NCBI GenBank assembly: GCA_030535815.1
Contig: JAUNRD010000050.1
Span: forward strand, 1 to 9,073
Direction of reading: 5' to 3'
Length of the DNA: 9,073 nucleotides
DNA from: Clostridia bacterium
Lineage (GTDB): Bacteria > Bacillota > Clostridia > CAKSNL01 > HGM11501
The translations under genes were made by a program, and so were the position numbers. Shown here piece after piece: positions 1-6,732 of this stretch. Position 1 is the stretch's first letter, and the number at the start of each line of letters is the position of its first letter. The notes under the pieces were generated by a model that ran no database searches, was not told the DNA's origin, and saw only the letters and a program-made list of their open reading frames with translations.

Positions 1-1277
1 ACTACGCCCTTACCCGAAGCATCGTTTATGCATCCTACAGTTACATTTTTAATGCAGTCTTTCCGTTCGACATAAATTGCAGGCGTATCCGGGTTTTTGT
101 TTACAATATTTGAAATTACCGAATCTGATAAATAGCCCCTTATCATGATTGCACGGCATCTGTTTGAAATAACATTATTTATAATGATATTTCTCGTACT
201 GTCGGGATAAACCGTGCCGTATGCCTCGTCAGGCTCTCCGATAAGTATTGTGCCGCCTTTTCTTAAATCATCCGGCGTCGTGTCGATAATTCCGTCTGCC
301 ACCACGTTATATATGTTTGCTTCCGCAGAAAGAAACCTTAAAAGCATACAGAGCGAAGACGTTCCCACAATATTTCTTATGGTAATATTATATATGTCCT
401 TCTCCCGTTTCGTCCAGTCGTTATGCATCACATGGGTGTAGCCGAGGCTTCCGCCGGGCTTAAACTCTCTCTTCCTGGCAATGGCGGTAAGTGCCACAAG
501 GTCATCCCCGGTATTTCCCGTAATGTCCGAAATCAAAATATCGTGGCAGCCGTTTCTTATATCAACTCCGTCCTGATTTTCCATATTGTGACGCATACCG
601 TCTATTTCCTTATACATCCTTGCATCAAAATTAATCCCCGAAACCTTGCCGCAGGCACACTCTTCAAGGGAAATTCCCCAGCAATGATAATCCTTAAGGC
701 TTACATTTTCAATGGAGAAATCCTCAACGTTTGCAAAAAGTATGCCGATCCCTCTCCAGTCGCCTTTCGGAGTTTCCCCTTCTTTATCGCAATCCGTACC
801 GTAGGAATAATCGTGTCTGTCCGAAAATGTGAGCTTGCCTGATTTTTTCCTTTCCTCCGGTACCCAGTGGGCATATTTTATTATATCTTCTTTTTCATAG
901 GGGCAGGGATTTGCAAGGATTTTACTCCCGTCACCAACCGCTCTCGGATGGTCTGCCCCCTCTAAAAGGCAGCTTCCTATGCCCTTTATATGTATATTTT
1001 TTATCCTCTCGGGAAATGCAATTCCAATCCCCGAATTGGCACTGCGAAAGAAATTGTCACGACATTTATCCGAAAGCTTTATTTTGCAGTTTTCAAGCAA
1101 AACCGTTGTATTTTCGGGAAGAAGGATTGCTCTGTCAATAAGCCAGTAGTTCCGTTCGGCTTCAATTTCCGACTTTCTTTCGGAAATGACAACTATTCCG
1201 TCGCTTCCTCTGCCTTTTACGGCTGCCTCAATTACATCAATATCCGTTAATCCATTAAAGTCATTTGCATTTACCAA
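1..1277 (-). CDS. GH28-like right-handed parallel beta-helix protein (C-terminus beyond window)
   Basis: Reading the minus strand from a TTG at 1277 gives 425 uninterrupted codons that run off the left edge, so the protein is partial. It begins MVNANDFNGLTDIDV and continues with many short beta-strand repeats of the type 'xxNIxIxNV', typical of parallel beta-helix enzymes. Residues 234-239 (NQDGVD) and 257-259 (GDD) match the NTDG and GDD catalytic-aspartate motifs of polygalacturonase-like GH28 proteins. The later GHG histidine motif is not visible, so the exact activity (hydrolase, lyase or epimerase) is open. There is no signal peptide, which suggests a cytosolic enzyme acting on imported oligosaccharides. 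The start is chosen because AGAGGGTGA (1291-1283) sits 5 nt upstream of the TTG; a GTG at 1286 lies inside that site, and an in-frame TAG at 1292-1290 rules out anything longer. A near-consensus promoter lies just upstream. The fold is confident, the substrate unknown. Confidence 0.85.
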   Translation of the reverse strand, partial: MVNANDFNGLTDIDVIEAAVKGRGSDGIVVISERKSEIEAERNYWLIDRAILLPENTTVLLENCKIKLSDKCRDNFFRSANSGIGIAFPERIKNIHIKGIGSCLLEGADHPRAVGDGSKILANPCPYEKEDIIKYAHWVPEERKKSGKLTFSDRHDYSYGTDCDKEGETPKGDWRGIGILFANVEDFSIENVSLKDYHCWGISLEECACGKVSGINFDARMYKEIDGMRHNMENQDGVDIRNGCHDILISDITGNTGDDLVALTAIARKREFKPGGSLGYTHVMHNDWTKREKDIYNITIRNIVGTSSLCMLLRFLSAEANIYNVVADGIIDTTPDDLRKGGTILIGEPDEAYGTVYPDSTRNIIINNVISNRCRAIMIRGYLSDSVISNIVNKNPDTPAIYVERKDCIKNVTVGCINDASGKGV

Positions 1278-1314
1278 AACCGTCACCCTCTAACTTTTTT
1301 TCTTTCGCTTTCGG

Positions 1315-1343
1315 AGTATATAGTAAATATATCGCAAAGTCAA
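1315..1343 (-). promoter_or_regulatory. sigma-A-type promoter of the beta-helix enzyme gene
   Basis: On the minus strand, TTGACT (1343-1338) and TATACT (1320-1315) are separated by exactly 17 nt. Each hexamer matches the sigma-70/sigma-A consensus at 5 of 6 positions. Transcription would begin near 1308, giving a leader of about 30 nt before the TTG start at 1277. Confidence 0.7.
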
Positions 1344-1352
1344 TAGTTTTTG

Positions 1353-1381
1353 TTGATTTTTTCATTTTTTTGTGCTATAAT
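1353..1381 (+). promoter_or_regulatory. sigma-A-type promoter of the rlmB operon, extended -10
   Basis: TTGATT (1353-1358) and a perfect TATAAT (1376-1381) are separated by 17 nt, and TGC directly before the -10 gives an extended -10 element. Transcription would start near 1388, about 20 nt before the rlmB ATG. Its -35 lies only 9 bp from the -35 of the oppositely directed promoter at 1315-1343. Confidence 0.75.
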
Positions 1382-1408
1382 CTACCTATTAAATATCGGA
1401 GGATTAAA

Positions 1409-2146
1409 ATGGAAGAATTCAAAGATGTAATTGAAGGCAGAAACCCGGTTACGGAAGCGCTTCGCTCGGGACGTGCCATTGATAAAATATATGTAAAAAA
1501 AGGTGATGCCACCTTAACAAGAATAATCGCCCTTGCAAATGAGAAGAAAATCCCCGTTTCATACGTTGTCGGCGAAAAGCTTGACGAAATGAGCGAAACA
1601 GGTCACCATCAGGGCGTAATTGCAAAGGCGGCGGCAAAGGAATATGTTTCGGTTGATGAAATTCTTGCCATTGCGAAGGAGAAAAACGAGGACGCCTTTA
1701 TCGTAATCTGCGACAGAATAACAGACCCCCACAATTTAGGTGCAATAATAAGAAGCGCCAATGCCGCAGGTGCACACGGCGTAATAATCGCAAAGCACGA
1801 GGCGGTGGGGCTTTCTGCCGTAGTTGAAAAGGCAAGTGCAGGCGCTCTTTCCTATACCCCCGTTGCCAAGGTTACGAACATAACAAAAACAATAGAAGCT
1901 CTTAAAAAAGAAGGCTTATGGATTGCAGGTGCCGCAGGCGGCGGGGATAATATGTACCGCTGTAACTTAACGGGCCCTCTTGCCATAGTAATAGGAAACG
2001 AAGGGGACGGCATTGCACCGTTGGTTCTTAAAAACTGCGACTTTTCCGTTTCCATCCCCATGTTCGGGCAGACCGAATCATTAAATGCATCCTGCGCCGC
2101 AAGTATTCTTTTATACGAAGCGGTCAGACAAAGAAACAGCAAATAA
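1409..2146 (+). CDS. rlmB: 23S rRNA (guanosine-2'-O-)-methyltransferase RlmB, TrmH/SpoU family
   Basis: This 245-residue protein has the length and all three signature motifs of the SpoU/TrmH class of knotted AdoMet-dependent 2'-O-methyltransferases. Motif 1 is at 102-117 (DRITDPHNLGAIIRSA, catalytic Arg115), motif 2 around 195-201 (IGNEGDG, Glu198), and motif 3 at 216-237 (from IPMFGQ, Asn226), where the trefoil-knot AdoMet site forms. The N-terminal 75 residues, with EGRNPVTEAL near the start and GHHQGV at 66-71, are the L30e-like substrate-binding domain of the RlmB group, which methylates G2251 of 23S rRNA. The closely related TrmH-type tRNA enzymes are the alternative. The ATG at 1409 is preceded by CGGAGGA (1397-1403). 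An in-frame ATG at 1265 would add 48 hydrophobic residues across the promoter and is not used. It is the first gene of a three-gene operon; the next start is 19 nt after its stop. Confidence 0.93.
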   Translation: MEEFKDVIEGRNPVTEALRSGRAIDKIYVKKGDATLTRIIALANEKKIPVSYVVGEKLDEMSETGHHQGVIAKAAAKEYVSVDEILAIAKEKNEDAFIVICDRITDPHNLGAIIRSANAAGAHGVIIAKHEAVGLSAVVEKASAGALSYTPVAKVTNITKTIEALKKEGLWIAGAAGGGDNMYRCNLTGPLAIVIGNEGDGIAPLVLKNCDFSVSIPMFGQTESLNASCAASILLYEAVRQRNSK

Positions 2147-2165
2147 TTAAAAGTGAGGTATATAT

Positions 2166-2435
2166 ATGAAAGCAATTGTAACAGTTGTAGGTCAGGACAC
2201 CGTAGGCATCATTGCCAAGGTAAGCACATTTTTAGCCGAATCAAAGGTTAATATTTTGGACATTTCCCAGACAATTATGGGCGAAACCTTCACAATGATT
2301 ATGATGGTTGACACTTCCCTTTCGGAAAAGAGCTTTGATGAGCTTAACGCAGGACTCAACAATGTTGGAGAAGAGCTTGGTGTTAATATAATCATCCAGA
2401 ATCAGAAGCTTTTTTCCGCTATGCACAGAATATAA
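2166..2435 (+). CDS. ACT-domain protein, UPF0237 family
   Basis: This 89-residue protein is a single ACT domain. It opens with MKAIVTVVGQDTVGIIAKVS, where the G-Q-D-x-V-G-I turn is the usual ligand-binding corner, and continues with the beta-alpha-beta-beta-alpha-beta pattern to the end. ACT domains bind amino acids or other small ligands and often dimerise, and stand-alone members of this family have no settled role. The start has GAGG (2155-2158) 7 nt upstream. The gene stands between rlmB and the UPF0210 gene, 12 nt before the latter, whose ribosome binding site overlaps its stop codon. The ACT/UPF0210 pair is a conserved neighbourhood in Firmicutes (family knowledge), so a shared sensing or regulatory function is likely. 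Family assignment is confident, function is not. Confidence 0.92.
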   Translation: MKAIVTVVGQDTVGIIAKVSTFLAESKVNILDISQTIMGETFTMIMMVDTSLSEKSFDELNAGLNNVGEELGVNIIIQNQKLFSAMHRI

Positions 2436-2440
2436 GGAGG
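2434..2440 (+). promoter_or_regulatory. ribosome binding site overlapping the ACT-gene stop codon
   Basis: AAGGAGG begins inside the TAA stop (2433-2435) of the ACT-domain gene and lies 7 nt before the ATG at 2448. The placement suggests that a ribosome ending on the first gene can re-initiate on the UPF0210 gene, keeping the two products in step. Confidence 0.7.
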
Positions 2441-2447
2441 CGACAGA

Positions 2448-3800
2448 ATGTTTACCTCTTTTGAAATTGGCGAAACATTGGAAATGATACAGAAGGAGCA
2501 TCTTGACGTCCGTACAATCACAATGGGTATTTCCCTTCTTGACTGTATGTCCGGGGACTCCAAAATCTGTGCCGACAATGTATATGATAAAATCTGCAAA
2601 AAGGCAGAAAACCTGGTGAAAACCGGTGAAGAAATCGAAAAAGAGCTGGGCGTTCCGATTATAAACAAGAGAATTTCGGTTACTCCCATTTCCATAATCG
2701 CTTCGGCATCAGGCAATCCCTTGTCCCTTGCAAAGACACTTGACAAAGCGGCTAAAAACGTTGGAGTAAACTTTTTAGGCGGATATTCTGCATTGGTGCA
2801 AAAGGGCTTTTCCGATGCGGATTTACGCTTTATCGATTCCATCCCCGAGGCACTTGCCACAACGGACATTGTATGCTCCTCGGTTGCCGTGGGCTCCACC
2901 AAGGCAGGCATAAATATGGATGCTGTAAAGAAAATGGGCGAAATCATAAAAGAAACCGCACGCCTTACGGAAAAGAACGACGGCTTCGGCTGTGCAAAGT
3001 TGGTTGTTTTCTGCAACCCCGTTGAGGATAACCCCTTTATGGCAGGCGCATTTCACGGCGTAAGTGAGTCTGAAACCGCCATCAACGTAGGTGTATCCGG
3101 TCCCGGCGTTGTTAAGTGTGTGCTTGATAAAATGCAGGGGCAGCCCATAGACAGAGTGGCTGAAGCAATTAAGAAAACCGCATTCAAGATTACCAGAATC
3201 GGTCAGCTTGTTGCAAAGGAAGCTTCAAAGCGCTTGAATGCTCCCTTCGGAATTGTTGACCTTTCTCTTGCCCCCACTCCCGCTGTAGGCGACAGTGTGG
3301 CAAGAATCTTAGAGGCTATGGGACTTGAGACCTGCGGAACCCACGGAACCACCGCAGCCCTTGCCCTTCTTAACGACGCCGTTAAAAAAGGCGGCGTAAT
3401 GGCAAGCTCCAACGTAGGCGGATTATCCGGCGCATTTATCCCCGTAAGCGAAGACGAGGGAATGATTGCCGCAGCAAGAAGCGGTGCTTTAACCTTGGAA
3501 AAGCTTGAAGCAATGACCTGTGTTTGCTCCGTCGGTCTTGATATGATTTGTATTCCGGGCGACACTCCCGCTTCCACAATTTCCGCAATTATTGCAGACG
3601 AGGCGGCAATCGGTATGATAAACAATAAAACCACCGCAGTAAGACTTATTCCCGCACCCGGCAAAACCGTGGGCGACACCGTGGAATTCGGCGGACTTCT
3701 TGGTACCGGCCCCGTTATGAGTGTGAACAAAGCATCAAGCGAAGAATTTATCGCACGTGGCGGAAGAATCCCCGCACCAATCCATTCCTTAAGAAACTAA
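2448..3800 (+). CDS. UPF0210 / DUF711 'PFL family' protein
   Basis: The 450-residue product matches the UPF0210/DUF711 family in length and sequence, starting MFTSFEIGETLEMIQKEHLD and ending in RGGRIPAPIHSLRN. Glycine-rich segments occur at 215-222 (GVSGPGVV), 297-302 (GTHGTT) and 322-329 (NVGGLSGA). The family is called 'PFL family' because its barrel fold resembles pyruvate formate-lyase-like enzymes, but no glycyl-radical motif of the RVxG[FWY] type is visible, so it should not be a radical enzyme. The reaction is unknown. There is no signal peptide or membrane segment, so it is probably cytosolic. It is the last gene of the rlmB operon, only 12 nt after the ACT-domain gene, which is its usual neighbour in Firmicutes and a plausible regulatory partner. 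The transcript ends at a strong hairpin 7 nt past the stop codon. Confidence 0.92.
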   Translation: MFTSFEIGETLEMIQKEHLDVRTITMGISLLDCMSGDSKICADNVYDKICKKAENLVKTGEEIEKELGVPIINKRISVTPISIIASASGNPLSLAKTLDKAAKNVGVNFLGGYSALVQKGFSDADLRFIDSIPEALATTDIVCSSVAVGSTKAGINMDAVKKMGEIIKETARLTEKNDGFGCAKLVVFCNPVEDNPFMAGAFHGVSESETAINVGVSGPGVVKCVLDKMQGQPIDRVAEAIKKTAFKITRIGQLVAKEASKRLNAPFGIVDLSLAPTPAVGDSVARILEAMGLETCGTHGTTAALALLNDAVKKGGVMASSNVGGLSGAFIPVSEDEGMIAAARSGALTLEKLEAMTCVCSVGLDMICIPGDTPASTISAIIADEAAIGMINNKTTAVRLIPAPGKTVGDTVEFGGLLGTGPVMSVNKASSEEFIARGGRIPAPIHSLRN

Positions 3801-3807
3801 AAAAGAT

Positions 3808-3844
3808 AAAAAAGGTTCAGAGCCGACGGCTCTGAACCTTTTTT
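3808..3844. terminator. bidirectional intrinsic terminator, 17-bp perfect stem
   Basis: Two 17-nt arms (3808-3824 and 3828-3844) are perfectly complementary around a GAC loop. The stem starts with six A-T pairs and is followed by T on either strand, so it can stop transcription in both directions. It sits between the converging UPF0210 gene (stop at 3800) and FAD oxidoreductase gene (stop at 3846) and serves both. Confidence 0.9.
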
Positions 3845-3845
3845 C

Positions 3846-5621
3846 TTATTTAAAATCAAATGATATTACGGGGATTTCTTCCGCATCAGTATCCCATATA
3901 TCAATGGGTATAAGTGTAAGGCGATCGAAGGTGTTATCTTGAGTTATATGATAGCATCTTTTTCTATTGTCTGTAACGTGCAAAAGCTCTGTTCTTTCTC
4001 CGTTAAGCTCACCTGTCAGCTTAAACTCACGGCAGAGTGTTTTCGGCATATGCATCACGGGGCTGTCAATACGTGTATTTGCACGGGTGGAATGTATTCT
4101 TTCGCACTCTGAGCCGGGAAGGGTGCTTCTTTCCAAATCGCTGTCAAAAACGATATGTATTTCACTCACCGTTGTTTTGTCAAACCTGTAGCTTATCTCT
4201 TCTCCCTTCTTTACGCAGAAGGGCTCCTTTTCTCCGTACAGTTTATGGCTCCTGTCTTCGCCGTTTCTTAAGCTCTCATCTCCGCTTAATTCGGCATTTT
4301 TGCATAAAGGAGAAATTTCGCGCGTTATATGAGGAAGGAAGGCATCCTCATTTTGCAAAAGAGTCTGAAGTTCGCCTATTTTTTCAAGGTATACACCATG
4401 AGGTGTAAGGGAATTTCTGACAGCTAAGCTTGCCGCCTTTCCCACCGCTTCACCTAAAAGTGCGCAGGTTGCCATAACACGGATACTGCTCATTGCCATA
4501 TGCGTCATACTTATGTTTCTTCCTGCAAAGAAAAGATTTTCCACATTTTTGGAGTAAAGCGCACGGTAAGGTATGGAATAAGGCGCCGGAGTCATACGGT
4601 TGGTGTTAGGTGCACCCTTGTGATAAAAGCCGCCGGGGAAATGGTCATCAAGGGGCCATCCGCCATAGGCAATTTCATCAGGGAAAACAATGCCGTCTGA
4701 AACATCTCTCTGGGAAATCATTACCTCGCCAACCATCCGCCTTGATTCCCTTTTGCCGGGAAGAAAGCCTAAAAAGTCAAGCTCCCAGGTATCGGCATCA
4801 AACTTACCGGAATTTTTTATATAGTCCCAGGTACCGGTAGCAAGTCCGATAAGCTCATCACGAAGCACTTCCGTGTCGGCGATGGTGTTTTTGTCCCCGC
4901 CAAGCTCTAAATACCAGTAGTTTTCGTAGTCGCTTTTTATATTAAGATTTCTGTGATTGAAGTTTTCTTCCGTAAGGGGAGTTGCACATTCGGGAGCCTT
5001 GTATTCGATTTTTTTGTCTGTTTCCCTTCCCTGGATGAGGCAGCTCATTCCCATGGTGAAATTATCCGCCTTTTCCCTTTCCGTATCCTCAGAAAATTCG
5101 TCTTTCCCTTCTCTTCCGATTTTGAATTCCGCTCCCGTTAAGGGTGCTAAGATACTGTCGCCCGATGAGTCGCAGAAAAATTTTGCCTTAACCTCATAAA
5201 AGCACTGTGTTGTCATCTGCCAGCCGGTAACGGAAGTAATTTTCTTTGTTCTTCCGTGGCTGAATGAGCCTTCCACGGTTTCGGCATCCATACAGGAGCA
5301 GTTAAGAAGCAAGGTTATATTTTTCTCGCGCTTTACAAAATCATACAGCACCGTGTCCCACACAGCATAGCTCTTTGTGGGATTGCGGTATAAGTTCTCC
5401 AGAGCAATTTCCTCGATAATTCCCGTCTCACGGTTGTTTTTGCCCTGTGAGCCGCAAATCCACATACGGATTTCCGAGGAGGCATTGCCTCCAAGCACCG
5501 CACGCTCGTGCATAAGTACAACCCTGACGCCCTCTCTTGCGGCAGAAATTGCGGCTGCAATACCCGCCATTCCTCCTCCTATTACACAAAGGTCTGTATT
5601 TATAATTTTCTTATCAAGCAT
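3846..5621 (-). CDS. FAD-dependent oxidoreductase (FAD_oxidored type) with C-terminal beta-rich domain
   Basis: The 591-residue protein has a Rossmann dinucleotide site at residues 11-20 (CVIGGGMAG) with an acidic Glu39 to hold the ribose, followed by GGNASSEIRMW (44-54). A DSSGD motif (151-155), RESRRMVGE (291-299) and a C-terminal FAD-closing segment from LFFAGRN (363-369) through VMATCALLGEAVG complete the pattern of the FAD_oxidored family (PF12831-like). Residues from about 445 to the end form a separate domain rich in predicted beta strands, as in proteins that act on or bind carbohydrates. No signal peptide is seen; it is probably cytosolic. The substrate is unknown; oxidation of a sugar or glycoside is an inference from context. 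The ATG at 5621 is preferred over a GTG at 5624 because AAAGGGG (5635-5629) is then 7 nt away. It is transcribed divergently from the AraC-type gene, its probable regulator. Confidence 0.88.
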   Translation of the reverse strand: MLDKKIINTDLCVIGGGMAGIAAAISAAREGVRVVLMHERAVLGGNASSEIRMWICGSQGKNNRETGIIEEIALENLYRNPTKSYAVWDTVLYDFVKREKNITLLLNCSCMDAETVEGSFSHGRTKKITSVTGWQMTTQCFYEVKAKFFCDSSGDSILAPLTGAEFKIGREGKDEFSEDTEREKADNFTMGMSCLIQGRETDKKIEYKAPECATPLTEENFNHRNLNIKSDYENYWYLELGGDKNTIADTEVLRDELIGLATGTWDYIKNSGKFDADTWELDFLGFLPGKRESRRMVGEVMISQRDVSDGIVFPDEIAYGGWPLDDHFPGGFYHKGAPNTNRMTPAPYSIPYRALYSKNVENLFFAGRNISMTHMAMSSIRVMATCALLGEAVGKAASLAVRNSLTPHGVYLEKIGELQTLLQNEDAFLPHITREISPLCKNAELSGDESLRNGEDRSHKLYGEKEPFCVKKGEEISYRFDKTTVSEIHIVFDSDLERSTLPGSECERIHSTRANTRIDSPVMHMPKTLCREFKLTGELNGERTELLHVTDNRKRCYHITQDNTFDRLTLIPIDIWDTDAEEIPVISFDFK

Positions 5622-5730
5622 CACGGATCCCCTTTCTTGACTGCGAAGCTTCTTTATGTTATAATTATATTATATTTTAATGAATATTCTATAATAAAAA
5701 CAACTAAAAATATAAAGAAAGTGCAAAGCT
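5622..5730. promoter_or_regulatory. AT-rich divergent control region of oxidoreductase and AraC-type regulator
   Basis: This 109-bp gap lies between the starts of two divergent genes. On the minus strand, toward the oxidoreductase, there are overlapping TATAAT-like -10 boxes (about 5665-5680) but no recognisable -35, as expected for an activator-dependent promoter. A palindrome GAATATTC (5682-5689) is a weak operator candidate. The rightward promoter is listed separately. Operator identity is inference. Confidence 0.5.
5637..5665 (+). promoter_or_regulatory. sigma-A-type promoter of the AraC-type regulator gene
   Basis: TTGACT (5637-5642) and TATAAT (5660-5665) are separated by exactly 17 nt, giving a near-consensus promoter. 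Transcription would start near 5672, leaving a leader of about 59 nt. The -35 lies within the leader of the divergent oxidoreductase gene, so the two promoters overlap and may interfere. A second TATAAT (5690-5695) has no good -35. Confidence 0.65.
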
Positions 5731-6522
5731 ATGGATAATTTAATAAAACACGCCGAAGATTTCATAAAATACCTTAAAGACGAGCACTCCCTTTTGCTTT
5801 CCCTGCATTTCGACAAAAACTTTTACGGTCGTCTCTCCCCTGCCTTAATCCGTTTTATACAGCCATTGAACTTTCATACTAATGCTTATTGCCTTAAGGT
5901 AAAGGGATTGAAGCAATCTTTATGTCTTAAAAATCAGGAGAACATTTTAAGAAGATGTAAAAAGAACGAAAGTATTCTTTCAACCTGTCATGCCGGAGTT
6001 ATGGAATTTATATATCCCTTGTTTTTAAAAGATTCTGCCGTTGGTTATATTTGTGTGAGCGGCTATATGGCAAAGGACTGCAATGCCGAAGGTTCTCTTT
6101 GGAAATCTGCTTTGAAAAGCCAGATCCCCGAAGAGAAGTTAAACATTTTGATTCCGCCGCTGGCGCATATGCTTACAACTTTGATTTCCGAGGATAAGAC
6201 AGAATCCGACAATGAATTTGACCGGATAATAAATTTTCTTTCCGAATATCACAAGGATATTTCCCTTTCAGCTCTTGCCGCCCGCTTTTCAAGGAGTAAA
6301 TCCCATATAAGCCATCTGTTCAAGACAAACTGCGGTATGACACTCCGTGCATATTTAAACTCCTTAAAGCTTCGTGATGCTTTGATTCTTTTAAGAGAAA
6401 CCGACCTTCCCGTTACAGAAATTGCTCTGGATTCGGGCTTCAATGACACCAGCTATTTTATTTATCTTTTTAAAAAGGAATTTGGCACATCTCCCCTTAA
6501 ATACAGAAAAAAAGAACTGTAA
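5731..6522 (+). CDS. AraC-family transcriptional regulator with PocR-like sensor domain
   Basis: The 263-residue protein has two parts. Residues from about 5 to 145 resemble the PocR ligand-binding domain: cysteines at 54, 65, 76 and 86, the CHAG motif (86-89) and the segment VGYICVSGY (104-112) follow that family's pattern. PocR domains bind small ligands in other regulators; the ligand here is unknown. Residues 165-263 are an AraC-type DNA-binding domain with two helix-turn-helix units (about 179-199 and 228-250) and the typical end GTSPLKYRK. The ATG at 5731 has only a weak ribosome binding site (GAAAGTG), so translation may be low, as is common for regulators. It lies divergent from the FAD oxidoreductase gene, which it likely activates. 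Its last codons and stop fall inside the left arm of the inverted repeat at 6508-6732. Confidence 0.9.
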   Translation: MDNLIKHAEDFIKYLKDEHSLLLSLHFDKNFYGRLSPALIRFIQPLNFHTNAYCLKVKGLKQSLCLKNQENILRRCKKNESILSTCHAGVMEFIYPLFLKDSAVGYICVSGYMAKDCNAEGSLWKSALKSQIPEEKLNILIPPLAHMLTTLISEDKTESDNEFDRIINFLSEYHKDISLSALAARFSRSKSHISHLFKTNCGMTLRAYLNSLKLRDALILLRETDLPVTEIALDSGFNDTSYFIYLFKKEFGTSPLKYRKKEL

Positions 6523-6732
6523 AACGGCGGTACTTCTTAGGGATAAATCGCCCAAAATCGAGAATTTTGTGGTGCATTCGCAGTTTTGGGTTAGGAATTT
6601 TTCGCCTTAGAGAAGTTAAAAAACGCAGTCATACTGGCGTATGTCTGCGTTTTTTTGCGCACTATCAGCGGAAAATAACAAGCCAAAACCGGCTTCTCCC
6701 TAAGAAGTACCGCCGTTTTACAGTTCTTTTTT
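6508..6732. repeat. 225-bp MITE-like palindromic element with 36-bp perfect inverted ends
   Basis: The first 36 nt (6508-6543) are the exact reverse complement of the last 36 (6697-6732). The outer end reads AAAAAAGAACTGTAAAACGG. The 153-bp interior holds smaller hairpins: CCCAAAA/TTTTGGG (6551-6557 with 6584-6590), a terminator-like hairpin at 6618-6655, and AAGCC/GGCTT (6680-6695). No credible coding sequence is present. The direct repeat ATACA flanks it at 6501-6505 and 6733-6737, a possible 5-bp target duplication, although two extra bases (GA) separate the left copy from the arm. The element occupies the whole gap between two convergent genes: it contains the stop codon of the AraC-type gene and two bases of the stop codon of the radical-SAM gene. 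Structure is certain; that it is a mobile miniature element is inference. Confidence 0.8.
6618..6655. terminator. bidirectional terminator-like hairpin inside the palindromic element
   Basis: Arms at 6618-6634 and 6639-6655 pair at 16 of 17 positions (one T-T mismatch) around a TGGC loop. The stem opens with six A-T pairs, and a run of T follows on the plus strand, with matching A's for the minus strand. It would end transcripts of both convergent neighbours. Confidence 0.75.

Noticed and set aside
1265..1408. N-terminal extension of rlmB from an upstream ATG
   Set aside because: It would add 48 residues unlike the family, overlaps the promoter at 1353-1381, and lacks a ribosome binding site, whereas the ATG at 1409 has a strong one.
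2402..3016. 204-codon open frame on the minus strand opposite the UPF0210 gene
   Set aside because: It lies wholly antisense to a well-supported gene, has no ribosome binding site or recognisable domain, and its composition is that of a shadow frame. The same holds for 3203-3730.
2448..3800. Idea that the UPF0210 'PFL family' protein is a glycyl-radical enzyme activated by the PflA-like protein at 6731-7615
   Set aside because: No glycyl-radical motif is seen near the C-terminus, and the two genes belong to separate operons on opposite strands about 3 kb apart.
6508..6732. CRISPR array or attachment site
   Set aside because: There are no regularly spaced direct repeats; the repeat units are inverted, and no integrase or cas gene is nearby.
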